Shown here in pieces: positions 22,171 through 29,459 of a stretch of DNA of 47,897 bases (position 1 is the stretch's first letter; each line of letters opens with the position of its first letter). The notes under the pieces were generated by a model that did not search any database, had not been told where the DNA came from, and saw nothing but the letters and a program-made list of their open reading frames with translations. A program made the position numbers and the translations under genes. The stretch is from a virus: IMG/VR virus record IMGVR_UViG_3300002835_000316, positions 1 to 47,897 of that record; one strand, written 5' to 3'.

Positions 22171-22380
22171 ATGGCCGCAAAACGATGGATCGTAGTGATT
22201 GATTGGGTTGACGGTGACGTTTCTGATTCTGACGAAGTTGCCGTTATAGCCGATAGTGGCGCGCAAGCCGTGAAAAAAGCTCTTATGCGTTGGACGCCAA
22301 AAACCCTGGCGAAATGGCCTAATTGTGTAGTTGAAAAAGTTGAAATCCTAACTCCAGCACGGCTGCGGAGTTTTGCCTAG
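22171..22380 (+). CDS. Hypothetical 69-aa protein
   Basis: ATG with GCAAGGAGGCCCACAGC upstream. The product MAAKRWIVVIDWVDGDVSDS has two beta strands, a helix (AQAVKKALMRWTPKTLA) and a final strand (CVVEKVEILTP), a compact beta-alpha-beta layout. Codon use is less GC-rich than in its neighbours. It lies directly before the plus-strand recombinase. A GGGGG/CCCCC hairpin follows at about 22403-22416. Confidence 0.58.
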   Translation: MAAKRWIVVIDWVDGDVSDSDEVAVIADSGAQAVKKALMRWTPKTLAKWPNCVVEKVEILTPARLRSFA

Positions 22381-22435
22381 TTCGCAAGGAGGTGGCACTT
22401 TTAGGGGGCGGCCCCCCAAGTGATGAGCACCTCTG

Positions 22436-23314
22436 ATGCTACTCCGCGACCTCCTTCGCGACGTTTACGCGCCGCTGAAGGGCATCTGCGACCGCACGAT
22501 CGAACTGTACCAGTTCACCATCGACGCCTACGGGCAAGTTCTCGGCCGCGAGCCGACGCTCGCCGACCTCGAGGAGCTGTCGGTGGCTAGATTCCTCGCC
22601 CAGCGTGTGCGGACGCGGTCGCCGGCCACCGCGGCGAAGGACCGCAGCCAGCTCCGTGCCCTCTGGGAGTTCGCCTCTCGCCGCAAACTCGTCGACACCT
22701 GGCCGACGATCCCGCTGATCCGCGTGCCGGAGCGTGTCCCTGAAGCCTGGATGACCGACGAGATGAAGCGGCTCCTGGCCTCTGCGGCACAGGAAACCAC
22801 CGCCTACGATGGCATCCCGGCGTCGCGCTGGTGGACGGCCCTGATACTTCTCGCCTACGACTCAGGCGAGCGCGCGTCGGCTCTGGTCGCCCTCCGGTGG
22901 GAGAACGTCCGTGGCTGCAACGTGATCTTCCGTGCCGAGGACAGGAAGGGCCGCCGCCGCGACATCCTCCGCGAGATCAGCGTTCACACCGCCGACGCGA
23001 TCCTGGCGATCAAGGGCGACCGATCACCAGGCGACCTCGTCTTCCCGTGGCCGCGGTGCCGATCGTACCTCTGGCGGCGGCTGGAGATCATCCTTGAGCG
23101 GGCGGGGCTGCCGGCGGGCCGGAAGGACAAGTTTCACCGCATCCGCAAGACGACGGCCTCCTACTACCAGGCCGCGGGCGGGTCGGCCCAGTGGCTGCTC
23201 GACCACGCCGACCCGGCGACGACGAGGAAATACCTTGACCCCAGGATCGTGCGGGGGCAGCCTGCGCCGGAAATCATCCCGCCGATTGGTTTGCCTCCAG
23301 CAGCCGCGGGGTGA
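22436..23314 (+). CDS. Tyrosine recombinase/integrase, 292 aa
   Basis: Tyrosine recombinases cut and rejoin DNA through a phosphotyrosine. The N-terminal SAM-like core-binding region (ELYQFTIDAYGQVLGREP) is followed by the catalytic domain: Arg146 in YDSGERASALVALRW, a basic residue near 171, His234-x-x-Arg237 in FHRIRKTTAS, His257 in WLLDHADPATT and Tyr266 in RKYLDP. ATG 22436 is used because a stop lies just upstream in frame; the SD before it is weak. Its last 41 bases overlap the end of the opposite recombinase. Confidence 0.9.
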   Translation: MLLRDLLRDVYAPLKGICDRTIELYQFTIDAYGQVLGREPTLADLEELSVARFLAQRVRTRSPATAAKDRSQLRALWEFASRRKLVDTWPTIPLIRVPERVPEAWMTDEMKRLLASAAQETTAYDGIPASRWWTALILLAYDSGERASALVALRWENVRGCNVIFRAEDRKGRRRDILREISVHTADAILAIKGDRSPGDLVFPWPRCRSYLWRRLEIILERAGLPAGRKDKFHRIRKTTASYYQAAGGSAQWLLDHADPATTRKYLDPRIVRGQPAPEIIPPIGLPPAAAG

Positions 23315-24110
23315 CGGGCGTCGTCTTCCTGACCTGCCCCCAGTCGATGTACGCCTGGGCGGCGAGCGTGGCCGTCCGGTGGCCCAGATGCAGCGAAGCC
23401 TTGCCTGGCTGCACCATCTCGATGTGGGTGGCTCCGCTCCTTCGCAGCCACTTGCTCGTGCCGTCGAGGCCGCATCGGTCTAGGTGCTCACGCATATGCC
23501 GCATTGCCATCCGCCGGCCGCAGGCCCAGCCAAGGATCGACCCGTCGGGGGAGGCCGCCAGCATCGCGGTCACGGCGTCCAGGCAGGCCGGCGAGAGCAC
23601 TTTGACGATAGGGTCGCCGGTCTTCGCCTGCGTCCACCGCAGGGTGTCGCCGTCGATGTGCTTTCTGGTCATGGCGAACAGGTCGCCGCGGCGTGCCCCG
23701 GCTTCGTAGCCCAGAAGAATCCACGCCCGTAGGAACTTGCCGAGGCTCGCGCCGCTGCGAAGTCTCTTTGTGTCGCATTTCGCCGTCATCGCGATTGCGT
23801 GCTGGAGTTGCTCGACCGTCCAGGCCCGTGTCGGCAGCTTCCGCGACTTGATCCGCATGATTCCGCGTGGCATCGCCGGGAGCAGTTCGTTCTCGTAGGC
23901 CCACTTCCACAGAGTGAGCAGGATTGTCCGCTCCGACCGGCAGGTGAGCGGCGAGATGACTTTCAGCCGCTCCTGGAGGTAGGCGTTGAATCGTTCCTTC
24001 GTGACGACGCGGCAGCGGCCGGCGATTCGTCGGACGTTGGCGGCGTAGGTGCCGGAGACGACGCGGGACTCGAGGTACTGACGGGCGATCTCTGGGAACG
24101 TGATTTCCAT
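23274..24110 (-). CDS. Second tyrosine recombinase/integrase, convergent with the first, 278 aa
   Basis: Starts MEITFPEIARQYLESRVVSG. The core-binding domain covers the first 90 residues. Catalytic features are Arg140/141 in YEAGARRGDLF, Lys163 in RWTQAKTGD, LRRS at 222-225, His244 in LHLGHRT and Tyr254 in AAQAYIDWG. At the HxxR box the sequence is KWLRR, so the usual first histidine is lysine or tryptophan. The protein is not closely similar to the convergent recombinase. It has its own promoter overlapping an inverted repeat. Confidence 0.88.
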   Translation of the reverse strand: MEITFPEIARQYLESRVVSGTYAANVRRIAGRCRVVTKERFNAYLQERLKVISPLTCRSERTILLTLWKWAYENELLPAMPRGIMRIKSRKLPTRAWTVEQLQHAIAMTAKCDTKRLRSGASLGKFLRAWILLGYEAGARRGDLFAMTRKHIDGDTLRWTQAKTGDPIVKVLSPACLDAVTAMLAASPDGSILGWACGRRMAMRHMREHLDRCGLDGTSKWLRRSGATHIEMVQPGKASLHLGHRTATLAAQAYIDWGQVRKTTPVTPRLLEANQSAG

Positions 24111-24115
24111 GCTTT

Positions 24116-24149
24116 GTAGCCTCCCTTTCCGTGGGTGGAGGTAGGCTAC
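24116..24149. repeat. Inverted repeat over the recombinase promoter, possible operator
   Basis: GTAGCC (24116-24121) and GGCTAC (24144-24149), extended to GTAGCCT and AGGCTAC arms, flank a 20-base spacer between the promoter and the start codon of the minus-strand recombinase. The right arm covers the -10 box. Confidence 0.45.
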
Positions 24150-24170
24150 ATGACAGGAATTCGGCGTCAA
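24143..24170 (-). promoter_or_regulatory. Promoter of the minus-strand recombinase
   Basis: TTGACG (24170-24165) and TAGCCT (24148-24143) are spaced by 16 bases on the minus strand, about 30 bases before the start codon. Confidence 0.5.
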
Positions 24171-24186
24171 TGGCCCTGCGCGAGGA

Positions 24187-24477
24187 TTACTCCTCGCGAA
24201 CCAGGGTCACGCCGAACTCGCCGGGCTTTGCTGGGGGGATCGTGTCGGCAGCGACGAACTCGAACACGGCTGGCTCGCTGACATTGCCGGCGTCATCGAC
24301 GTCCACGAGGGTCAGGACGACGGCGTCGTTGTCGGCAAAGCCGTGCTCGCCGAACGAGGTTGCGTCGGCTTCAAAGTCGGCCTGCTCACGGGCCTCGCCG
24401 TTTACGGTGACGGACAGGCGCCGAGAGACAACGTCGGCGTCGACGGCGGGGGCGGCGGAAACAGCGTAGATCAGCAT
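24187..24477 (-). CDS. Ig-like phage protein, 96 aa
   Basis: Starts MLIYAVSAAPAVDADVVSRR. The series LSVTVNGEA, DNDAVVLTLVDVDDAGNVSEP, VFEFVAADTIPP is the pattern of a small bacterial Ig-like or fibronectin-like sandwich, with 'D.AGN.S' typical of such folds. These are frequent on phage virions. The frame is open up to 24582, but the ATG here fits better with the domain start. It is preceded by about 100 bases of leader with a possible extended -10 promoter. Confidence 0.65.
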   Translation of the reverse strand: MLIYAVSAAPAVDADVVSRRLSVTVNGEAREQADFEADATSFGEHGFADNDAVVLTLVDVDDAGNVSEPAVFEFVAADTIPPAKPGEFGVTLVREE

Positions 24478-24588
24478 CTGGAGCCTCTGGGTTATGGGGT
24501 GAGCGCGAAGACCGACTGGCCTTGTTTGCTTGCGAACGAGCCTCGCGAGCTGTCGCTCAATTCCGCGACTGAAAGGCCACATAACAAC

Positions 24589-24597
24589 AGTATAGCA
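24589..24597 (-). promoter_or_regulatory. Possible extended -10 promoter element
   Basis: TGCTATACT on the minus strand is a good extended -10 (TGn-TATACT) about 110 bases before the Ig-like gene. The -35 region is poor, as is common for extended -10 promoters. Confidence 0.35.
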
Positions 24598-24600
24598 AAG

Positions 24601-24828
24601 TCACTTGTGCTGCGGCACCCGTCGGGGCTGGGCGGGGTGGTCGATGCCGTACATCGCGTTGCCCATGACGCGAACCTCCGAGCTGTCGACGTGCGCAACG
24701 CCGCCGCCGTCGAACTGATGGACGAGCCAGACCGTGTTGATCGACGGGCCGTAGTCGATGAGGAACAGCGCGTGCCCCTCGCCCAGCGGCGTCGTGACCC
24801 AGATCGGCGGGTTGCATTGGAGGATCAT
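24601..24828 (-). CDS. Conserved small phage protein, 75 aa
   Basis: Starts MILQCNPPIWVTTPLGEGHA with GAGAGAACGA upstream. The pattern 'NPPI.V.TPLGEG.A..LIDYGP....W.V......G......S.EVR' is familiar from many phages with small accessory genes near the tail region. It is a compact beta protein; function unknown. Confidence 0.68.
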   Translation of the reverse strand: MILQCNPPIWVTTPLGEGHALFLIDYGPSINTVWLVHQFDGGGVAHVDSSEVRVMGNAMYGIDHPAQPRRVPQHK

Positions 24829-24874
24829 TCGTTCTCTCGCCGCAGTAGCGCACCGGGCCAGACGCTAGGTTCGC

Positions 24875-25099
24875 TCAAGAGCGCACCGGCGGCTCGTTCC
24901 GCTCTCGCAGCATGGCGTCTGCCCACTTGTAAGCAGCCTCGCACAAGAAGTGGTATTCCAGCGGTTCGTCGTCAATGTCTGGGCGGGCCAGCATTCCAGA
25001 AAGTGCAGCCGCCGCGAACTGGTCGCGAAGCGGAGTAAGCCGCTCCTGCTCACGCGCCCATTCGGCAATGTTTTTCTGCCTGTCTGTCATCTCTTCCAT
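24875..25099 (-). CDS. Conserved small phage protein, 74 aa
   Basis: The start MEEMTDRQKNIAEWAREQER is preferred; a TTG start seven codons upstream overlaps the previous stop and is possible. The LRDQFAAAALSGMLA helix and AAYKWADAMLRER segment are typical of a widespread family of phage proteins with no known function. Confidence 0.65.
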   Translation of the reverse strand: MEEMTDRQKNIAEWAREQERLTPLRDQFAAAALSGMLARPDIDDEPLEYHFLCEAAYKWADAMLRERNEPPVRS

Positions 25100-25116
25100 G
25101 ATGTCTCTCTCTGATT

Positions 25117-25350
25117 TCAAGAGCGTCGTTCAGGCTTCCGGTAGCCAACGTGCTGGAACCATTCCGCCACCCGACTGCCGATGGCGTAATACTTCCGTTC
25201 GTATCGGTGTTCGCCAAACGTGGTGCCGACTGTGCCGTCCTCTCGGACATAGTGGGCAACGTCCTGCGAGTCAGGGACGATGTAGACGCTGGCCGCGCTT
25301 GCCTCGCGTTCCTCGCCGTCAAACGGGCCTCCGACGAATGGCAGTTTCAT
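25117..25350 (-). CDS. Conserved small phage protein of the 'GGPFDG' type, 77 aa
   Basis: Starts MKLPFVGGPFDGEEREA after GAGAGAGCC. The opening FVGGPFDGE, a middle 'VYIVPD..Y' and a terminal tyrosine-rich segment (HRYERKYYAIG) match a common family of short beta-rich phage and prophage proteins. No role is known. Confidence 0.65.
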   Translation of the reverse strand: MKLPFVGGPFDGEEREASAASVYIVPDSQDVAHYVREDGTVGTTFGEHRYERKYYAIGSRVAEWFQHVGYRKPERRS

Positions 25351-25373
25351 GGCTCTCTCTGCGGCGTGTGGTG

Positions 25374-25547
25374 TCACAGTTTGTCACAGCGGGGCTGCGG
25401 CGCGTCCGCACCGATCAAAGCCCGCCGCTCCTCACGGAGTGCGGCGATCTCCTGTCGTTGCGTCCGCACCTCTAGGCGCAGGGCGTCGATGATTGCTCGC
25501 AGTCGGGCGATGTCATCGTTTTCGTCCACGTTTCGTTCCCAATCCAT
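25374..25547 (-). CDS. Short coiled-coil protein, 57 aa
   Basis: MDWERNVDENDDIARLRAII leads into a continuous amphipathic helix with heptad leucines (DALRLEVRTQRQEIAALREE) and ends CDKL. It is shorter than most gene-calling limits. No strong ribosome binding site is seen, but a cluster of operator-like repeats lies immediately upstream and overlaps its start codon. This suggests a regulated gene, perhaps a small dimeric regulator. Confidence 0.5.
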   Translation of the reverse strand: MDWERNVDENDDIARLRAIIDALRLEVRTQRQEIAALREERRALIGADAPQPRCDKL

Positions 25548-25637
25548 ATCAGAAATGATACGTTTTTCGGTGAGTTTCCTATACAGAAACTGTCACTTTT
25601 CGCCAGTTTTTGTTTGGCTTGTGTATCACAAATGACA
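25547..25637. promoter_or_regulatory. Cluster of three operator-like inverted repeats
   Basis: Three related 14-base words, TATCAGAAATGATA (25547-25560, perfect 5-base arms), TACAGAAACTGTCA (25582-25595, containing the perfect ACAG-AAA-CTGT) and TATCACAAATGACA (25624-25637, 4 of 5 arm bases), lie 35 and 42 bases apart in an AT-rich gap. Their arrangement is typical of a phage operator with three sites. TGTATAGG on the minus strand could be a -10. Confidence 0.5.
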
Positions 25638-25638
25638 C

Positions 25639-25845
25639 TTATCGCTCCAGCAGTTCCGCTGGTATCAGCCGCCGAATTTCCTCCGCTAGTTCGCGCTCCG
25701 CTGGCGTCGGCTCGCCGTACTTCACGCGCGACCGGCAATGCTGGTCAATCTCCCAGAGCGTTGACAGAGCCTCGCGGCCCAGCCGGGCGGCGTCGAACTC
25801 ACCCTGTTCGTCTGGCAACGTGAATCGGAGGGTGACGGTTGGCAT
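25639..25845 (-). CDS. Conserved small phage protein, 68 aa
   Basis: MPTVTLRFTLPDEQGEFDAA is followed by a helix with ALSTLWEIDQHCRSRVKYGE and a terminal helix. This 'FTLPdEq.Ef......al..lwd.dq.lR...KYG' pattern is a very common small phage protein of unknown function. It precedes the operator cluster on the minus strand. Confidence 0.7.
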   Translation of the reverse strand: MPTVTLRFTLPDEQGEFDAARLGREALSTLWEIDQHCRSRVKYGEPTPAERELAEEIRRLIPAELLER

Positions 25846-25867
25846 GGGTCAGATTCTACCGCCTCGC

Positions 25868-26029
25868 CTAACGGGCGCAATGCCGTTTTGCGGCCGGTTT
25901 CGCGGCCGTTGCAAAACCTCTGCCGGAGGCGTTGCTAAGCAGCGGTTTCGTTACAGGCGTGGCCGCTTCGGTGGCCGCACCACTCTGGTGCAAGAGCGCA
26001 CATTCACAACATAAGGTGAAGAGCGTCAC
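25868..26029 (-). CDS. Doubtful small gene, 53 aa
   Basis: A GTG overlapping the previous stop (GTGA) opens a 53-codon frame beginning MTLFTLCCECALLHQSGAAT and ending in a basic tail. The overlap pattern is the same as in real genes of this phage. The composition is ordinary and no family is recognised. The 180-base gap has no other content I can identify. Confidence 0.3.
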   Translation of the reverse strand: MTLFTLCCECALLHQSGAATEAATPVTKPLLSNASGRGFATAAKPAAKRHCAR

Positions 26030-26238
26030 GCAGGCCGAGCAGGCCAGACGCACCGGCCGTCAGCGTCGGCAGCGTCTGGCAGGTCGCGGAGGAGTTGCCG
26101 ATAGGCGGCCCACTCAGCCTTCTTGGAAGCCGAGAGCGGAGCGTCTGCGAGTTGCGTCCAGTCAGACCGTGCCAGCATGAGATCGCGGCGATCGCGATAG
26201 CGTTGCAGGCGATGGGTTGCGGTAAGTTCGTTGCTCAT
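26026..26238 (-). CDS. Phage tail assembly chaperone-like protein, 70 aa
   Basis: The pattern RYRDRRDLMLARSDWTQLAD, APLSASKKAEWAAYRQLLRDLP is that of the small 'tail assembly chaperone' family (Phage_tail_APC-like) found next to tail fibres. It follows directly after the LamG fibre gene, which fits a role in fibre folding or attachment. Confidence 0.78.
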   Translation of the reverse strand: MSNELTATHRLQRYRDRRDLMLARSDWTQLADAPLSASKKAEWAAYRQLLRDLPDAADADGRCVWPARPA

Positions 26239-26241
26239 TGG

Positions 26242-27069
26242 TTACTCCGTAAACGCGGCGGTTGGTGGCGTGAAGTTGTCTGTGTACCGTGCTAATCCGG
26301 TGGTTACGCGAACCTCGTCGATGTAGCCGATAAAAGTTTCCGACGTATCGTTTTCGTCAACCGCACCGATAGTCAGAGTGTTGTGGGTTATAGAAGCGTC
26401 GTCGGATGCTGTCGCAACGCTAGCGCCACCAACATACAAAGTAACGACCCCGCCTGAACGGACGAGAGCAACATGATTCCACGCATTAGCGACATAACTT
26501 GACGCGGCCGCATCAAAAGCGCCGAAGCGGTAGTTTGTTCGCGTCGTGCCGCCGTCAGCATAAAAGGCGAGCGAAGCGTTTGAACCATCTCTGTATGAAA
26601 ACAACTGGTTGAAGGTGATCGAAGTTGGCCTCACCCACGCTTCCAACGTGAAGTCGCCCGTGCCGGGAATCAGCGAATTGCTAGTCACTTGAACGCATCC
26701 GCCGCCGTCTAGGTACAGCGATGAACCGCCGAACTTGCTTTGGGCAGTGCTGATCTCAGCGGTTCCTTCGGCTGCGCAAGACAGATTACTCGCAGACGAG
26801 TCGGTGATTGTAGTGCTGCCGTTTGTGCCGTCGAAGTGCAAGAGCAGTCTCGTACCGCCGGATACTATAGGAGACGCATTAGTGTTCCACACAACCGCGT
26901 CTGAAATCGTGTGCGCGTAGAACGTGTCGCCCTCCAGTGTCTTTGTAATGGAAGAAATCTGGCCGACCGTTAACTTCTCGGTGAGCGTCCCAGCACCATT
27001 GTCGGCGGCGACAACGGCACTGACGCTGACGCTGTTTGCTGCGGGCAGTTGCGTGATGGTCTTAGGCAT
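26242..27069 (-). CDS. LamG/concanavalin-like tail fibre protein, 275 aa
   Basis: Residues 1-60 (MPKTITQLPAANSVSVSAVV... TLTEKLTVGQIS) form a fibre-like attachment segment. From about 75 to 275 a LamG-type jelly roll is visible: LLLHFDGTNGSTTITDSS, KFGGSSLYLDGGGCVQV, DFTLEAWVRPTSITFNQLFS, NHVALVRSGGVVTLYVGG, LTIGAVDE, and FIGYIDEVRVTTGLARY. Such domains bind sugars. This is a probable receptor-binding protein. It overlaps the GH43-like gene by 8 bases. G+C is lower than in neighbouring genes, as often in host-range genes. Confidence 0.85.
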   Translation of the reverse strand: MPKTITQLPAANSVSVSAVVAADNGAGTLTEKLTVGQISSITKTLEGDTFYAHTISDAVVWNTNASPIVSGGTRLLLHFDGTNGSTTITDSSASNLSCAAEGTAEISTAQSKFGGSSLYLDGGGCVQVTSNSLIPGTGDFTLEAWVRPTSITFNQLFSYRDGSNASLAFYADGGTTRTNYRFGAFDAAASSYVANAWNHVALVRSGGVVTLYVGGASVATASDDASITHNTLTIGAVDENDTSETFIGYIDEVRVTTGLARYTDNFTPPTAAFTE

Positions 27070-28081
27070 ACTGAATTGTCCTCAATGGGTCGTCGGAAAG
27101 GTCTGTTAACGTCTCGCCAGAAATCGTTTGTAGTAGCGCGACCTGCGGCGTGTATTCGGCAAACAGCCGAGCGGTGAGCGACGGCGTGGCCTGCACAATC
27201 GAAATGTGCGCCCAGTTGAACGAGTAGCCAGCACTAGCGCCAGCAAACGTCAGCGGCACCGCCGACCCCCAAGTCGCAAAGTCGTCCGACTCGTAGTACC
27301 ACATCTCGTAGGTGTGGAAGTTTCCGTTTGAAACGTAGGCCCGGAACTTGCCGTCGCTAGTAATGACCAGCGGCAGCGTGTCGCCGCCGTCTGCTTCTGC
27401 CCCAACGCCCAAAGCAGACTCAGCGCCCCAGCCAGACAGAAGCGACGAAGACGTACGCTTCTTGTATCCAGACCAGCCAACGTCGTTGAAGGCCATGTAG
27501 TACGTCCCGGCTTTGTAGGCGATGAACGTATTTCCCTGCACAAGGGCCGTCGCGGATGCGCCGGTGATGGCAACCGGAGTTGACCAATTCGCGGACGATC
27601 CCCATGTCGCTGGGTCGGTGCTGGTAGGCCGGATCACCTCAACGTAATGCGTTGAGTTTGGGACGTACACAATCGCAGGGCCAACATCGTCCACGACCCA
27701 AGTCGGAATGTTTACGATGTTGTCGCCGCCTTGCGAGCCAACGGCGATCTCCACAACTGGCGTCCATGCCACAAGGTCATTGGACTGAACGATGTGGATG
27801 GTCGGCGGGTTGCTGCTCCAGCCAGAATAGCCGTCGCTGTAGCACATGTAATACTTGCCGCGCCACCACAGAACAGTCGGGTCGTTGATTCCTCGCTCGG
27901 GAATCAAGACGCCGTCATCCGGGCCGACAGAGATGAAGTCCTTGCCGTCTCGCGAGATAAACACAAACGCCCGAACTCGCGTGGTTTCGCCAGTGCCGCC
28001 CTCGCCTGGATAGGCGGCGGCAATCCACAACGGCTGCAAGGCCGATGCCGTTGGTCGCATTGTTCTCGGATTCATCGGCAT
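27062..28081 (-). CDS. GH43-like five-bladed beta-propeller protein, 339 aa
   Basis: The blade pattern of glycoside hydrolase clan GH-F is visible: VRAFVFISRDGKDFISVG, INDPTVLWWRGKYYMCYSDG (the 'DP.v....g.YY...S' blade with the likely catalytic Asp67), IHIVQSNDLVAWTPV, FIAYKAGTYYMAFNDVGW, and KFRAYVSNGNFHTYEMWYYES. GH43 enzymes cut arabinan, xylan and related polymers. In a tail module it probably cleaves or binds host surface polysaccharide. The other catalytic residues cannot be assigned with confidence. Confidence 0.75.
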   Translation of the reverse strand: MPMNPRTMRPTASALQPLWIAAAYPGEGGTGETTRVRAFVFISRDGKDFISVGPDDGVLIPERGINDPTVLWWRGKYYMCYSDGYSGWSSNPPTIHIVQSNDLVAWTPVVEIAVGSQGGDNIVNIPTWVVDDVGPAIVYVPNSTHYVEVIRPTSTDPATWGSSANWSTPVAITGASATALVQGNTFIAYKAGTYYMAFNDVGWSGYKKRTSSSLLSGWGAESALGVGAEADGGDTLPLVITSDGKFRAYVSNGNFHTYEMWYYESDDFATWGSAVPLTFAGASAGYSFNWAHISIVQATPSLTARLFAEYTPQVALLQTISGETLTDLSDDPLRTIQYA

Positions 28082-28126
28082 AGGAGTTGCGCTACTGTAG
28101 GTGATGTAAGGTCAGTATACCGCTGG

Positions 28127-28693
28127 CTACAGCGCCGCAGGTATCAAGTCAGTATTGCGCCGGATCGGCGTGAGGTCACTGCCGCGCGCGACCCCGTAAC
28201 TGGTCAGCGCCTGCTCGATGCCAGCGCCGCCGTCGGCAGTCACGACGGTCGAGGCGGCCGATTGAATCAAGAGGGTTTGGACTCCGGCGGAATAGGCGAT
28301 GGGGTCGCCGGCTGGGCCTCCGACAAGGTTTCCTCCGGCGACTCTGGCGACGTAGTTTCCAGCGGCAAAACGAAGTTGCCAGTTCCCCAGTAGTTCGCCA
28401 GATATTCCCGCAAGACTCGCGTCACCCCTAGCCGCTGTGCCGGTTTGGCTTGAAACAAAGGTGATTGCCGTGCCTTGCGCACTTTCCAGAACGTCAAAGG
28501 TCGTACCAGTCACGGCGGCAACCATCCAGTTGCCGTTGTAGCTGGTGGTGCCGGTGATCCGAACCACATTGCCCGCCGCATACGACTGCGTGCAGGTAAA
28601 GCGCACCCCGCCCGTGATGGACGCAGCCGCCGTGATGGCAATGCCCGCCTCATTGGACTGCGTGATAACGCTGCCGGAGAGCGAGAACGACAT
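28127..28693 (-). CDS. Probable minor tail/fibre protein, 188 aa
   Basis: Start overlaps the previous stop (TGATG). The product is Ser/Thr/Gly/Ala-rich and beta-structured (SFSLSGSVITQSNEAGIAIT, SYAAGNVVRITGTTSYNGNW, FDVLESAQG), a composition normal for phage fibres and adhesins. No named family is recognised. Its position between the BppU-like and GH43-like genes supports a baseplate or fibre role. Confidence 0.65.
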   Translation of the reverse strand: MSFSLSGSVITQSNEAGIAITAAASITGGVRFTCTQSYAAGNVVRITGTTSYNGNWMVAAVTGTTFDVLESAQGTAITFVSSQTGTAARGDASLAGISGELLGNWQLRFAAGNYVARVAGGNLVGGPAGDPIAYSAGVQTLLIQSAASTVVTADGGAGIEQALTSYGVARGSDLTPIRRNTDLIPAAL

Positions 28694-29145
28694 CAGGCGT
28701 ACCCCACGCTCGCCAGGCTGTCGCCCGAGTACGTCAGCGTCTTCGTGGTCGCGATGCCAGACGGCAGCGATCCCGAGAGGACGATCGACGCGAGCCGGCC
28801 GGCGACGCGGTTGAATGTTTTCACCACCGCGCCGCCCGGCGTCGCGTAGGAGATCGACGCCAACTCGCCCGCCGCGTAGGAGAGTGTGGCGGGGTAGGAC
28901 TTCAGATTGCGGCTGACCGTCTCGTAGGTTTCGGGGGCGGGGGCGGACTCGCCGCTCGACGGCGGCACCGCTGGTGACACGACCGCCTGGAACGCCAACG
29001 GCGGCGAGACGCTCATTGGAGTGGGTGCCACGCCAGCAACAGACACCGCTGCCATCTGCGGCGCGGGCGTGTTGGCGAGCACGACTTGCTCTGTCACGGC
29101 GACGCTCGGGGGCGAGGCCGTCACGTTCACTGTGATGTCACTCAC
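28693..29145 (-). CDS. Probable tail fibre or linker protein, 150 aa
   Basis: GTG start overlapping the previous stop (GTGA). The first 75 residues are Pro/Val/Ala-rich (ITVNVTASPPSVAVTEQVV, SPAVPPSSGESAPAPETYE) like a flexible linker. The second half (LKSYPATLSYAAGELASISY, TKTLTYSGDSLASVGYA) has two strands of a repeated 'sY..G.las..Y' hairpin motif. A virion role is likely; the exact one is unknown. Confidence 0.62.
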   Translation of the reverse strand: MSDITVNVTASPPSVAVTEQVVLANTPAPQMAAVSVAGVAPTPMSVSPPLAFQAVVSPAVPPSSGESAPAPETYETVSRNLKSYPATLSYAAGELASISYATPGGAVVKTFNRVAGRLASIVLSGSLPSGIATTKTLTYSGDSLASVGYA

Positions 29146-29459
29146 GGCAGCACCTCGACAAAGCCCTGAAACAGCGTGCGGGTGTTTCCGCCGACGGTGC
29201 CGACCACTTCCCAGCGATAGGTGCCGCGAGCCAGCGAAGCAGTCTGCGTGTCAGTGAGCGACACGACAGCGATGCCGTTGGCGGCATCCGTGATGCTCAC
29301 CGACAGCGGCAGGACAAGCGATCCTGCGGTGACGGTGTAGATAGAAGCCGCCAGGGAGTAGCCCGTGAGAGCCATCGAAAAATCGAGGGTCACTGCGAAA
29401 TCATCACCCGCCCGGAACTCCAGGTTGAACCGGCCCGGTCGCTGGGAGAAGGTTTCCAT
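29142..29459 (-). CDS. BppU-like baseplate/tail protein, 105 aa
   Basis: FNLEFRAGDDFAVTLDFSMA, LTGYSLAASIYTVTAG, TDAANGIAVVSLTDTQTASL and RGTYRWEVVGTVGGNTRTLF match the N-terminal immunoglobulin-like domain of phage baseplate upper proteins, which attaches receptor-binding proteins to the baseplate. The protein contains only this domain. Confidence 0.68.
   Translation of the reverse strand: METFSQRPGRFNLEFRAGDDFAVTLDFSMALTGYSLAASIYTVTAGSLVLPLSVSITDAANGIAVVSLTDTQTASLARGTYRWEVVGTVGGNTRTLFQGFVEVLP

Noticed and set aside
24116-24149. GTAGCC/GGCTAC inverted repeat as phage attachment core
   Set aside because: It overlaps the promoter and leader of the recombinase and is better explained as an operator; no tRNA-end sequence is next to it.
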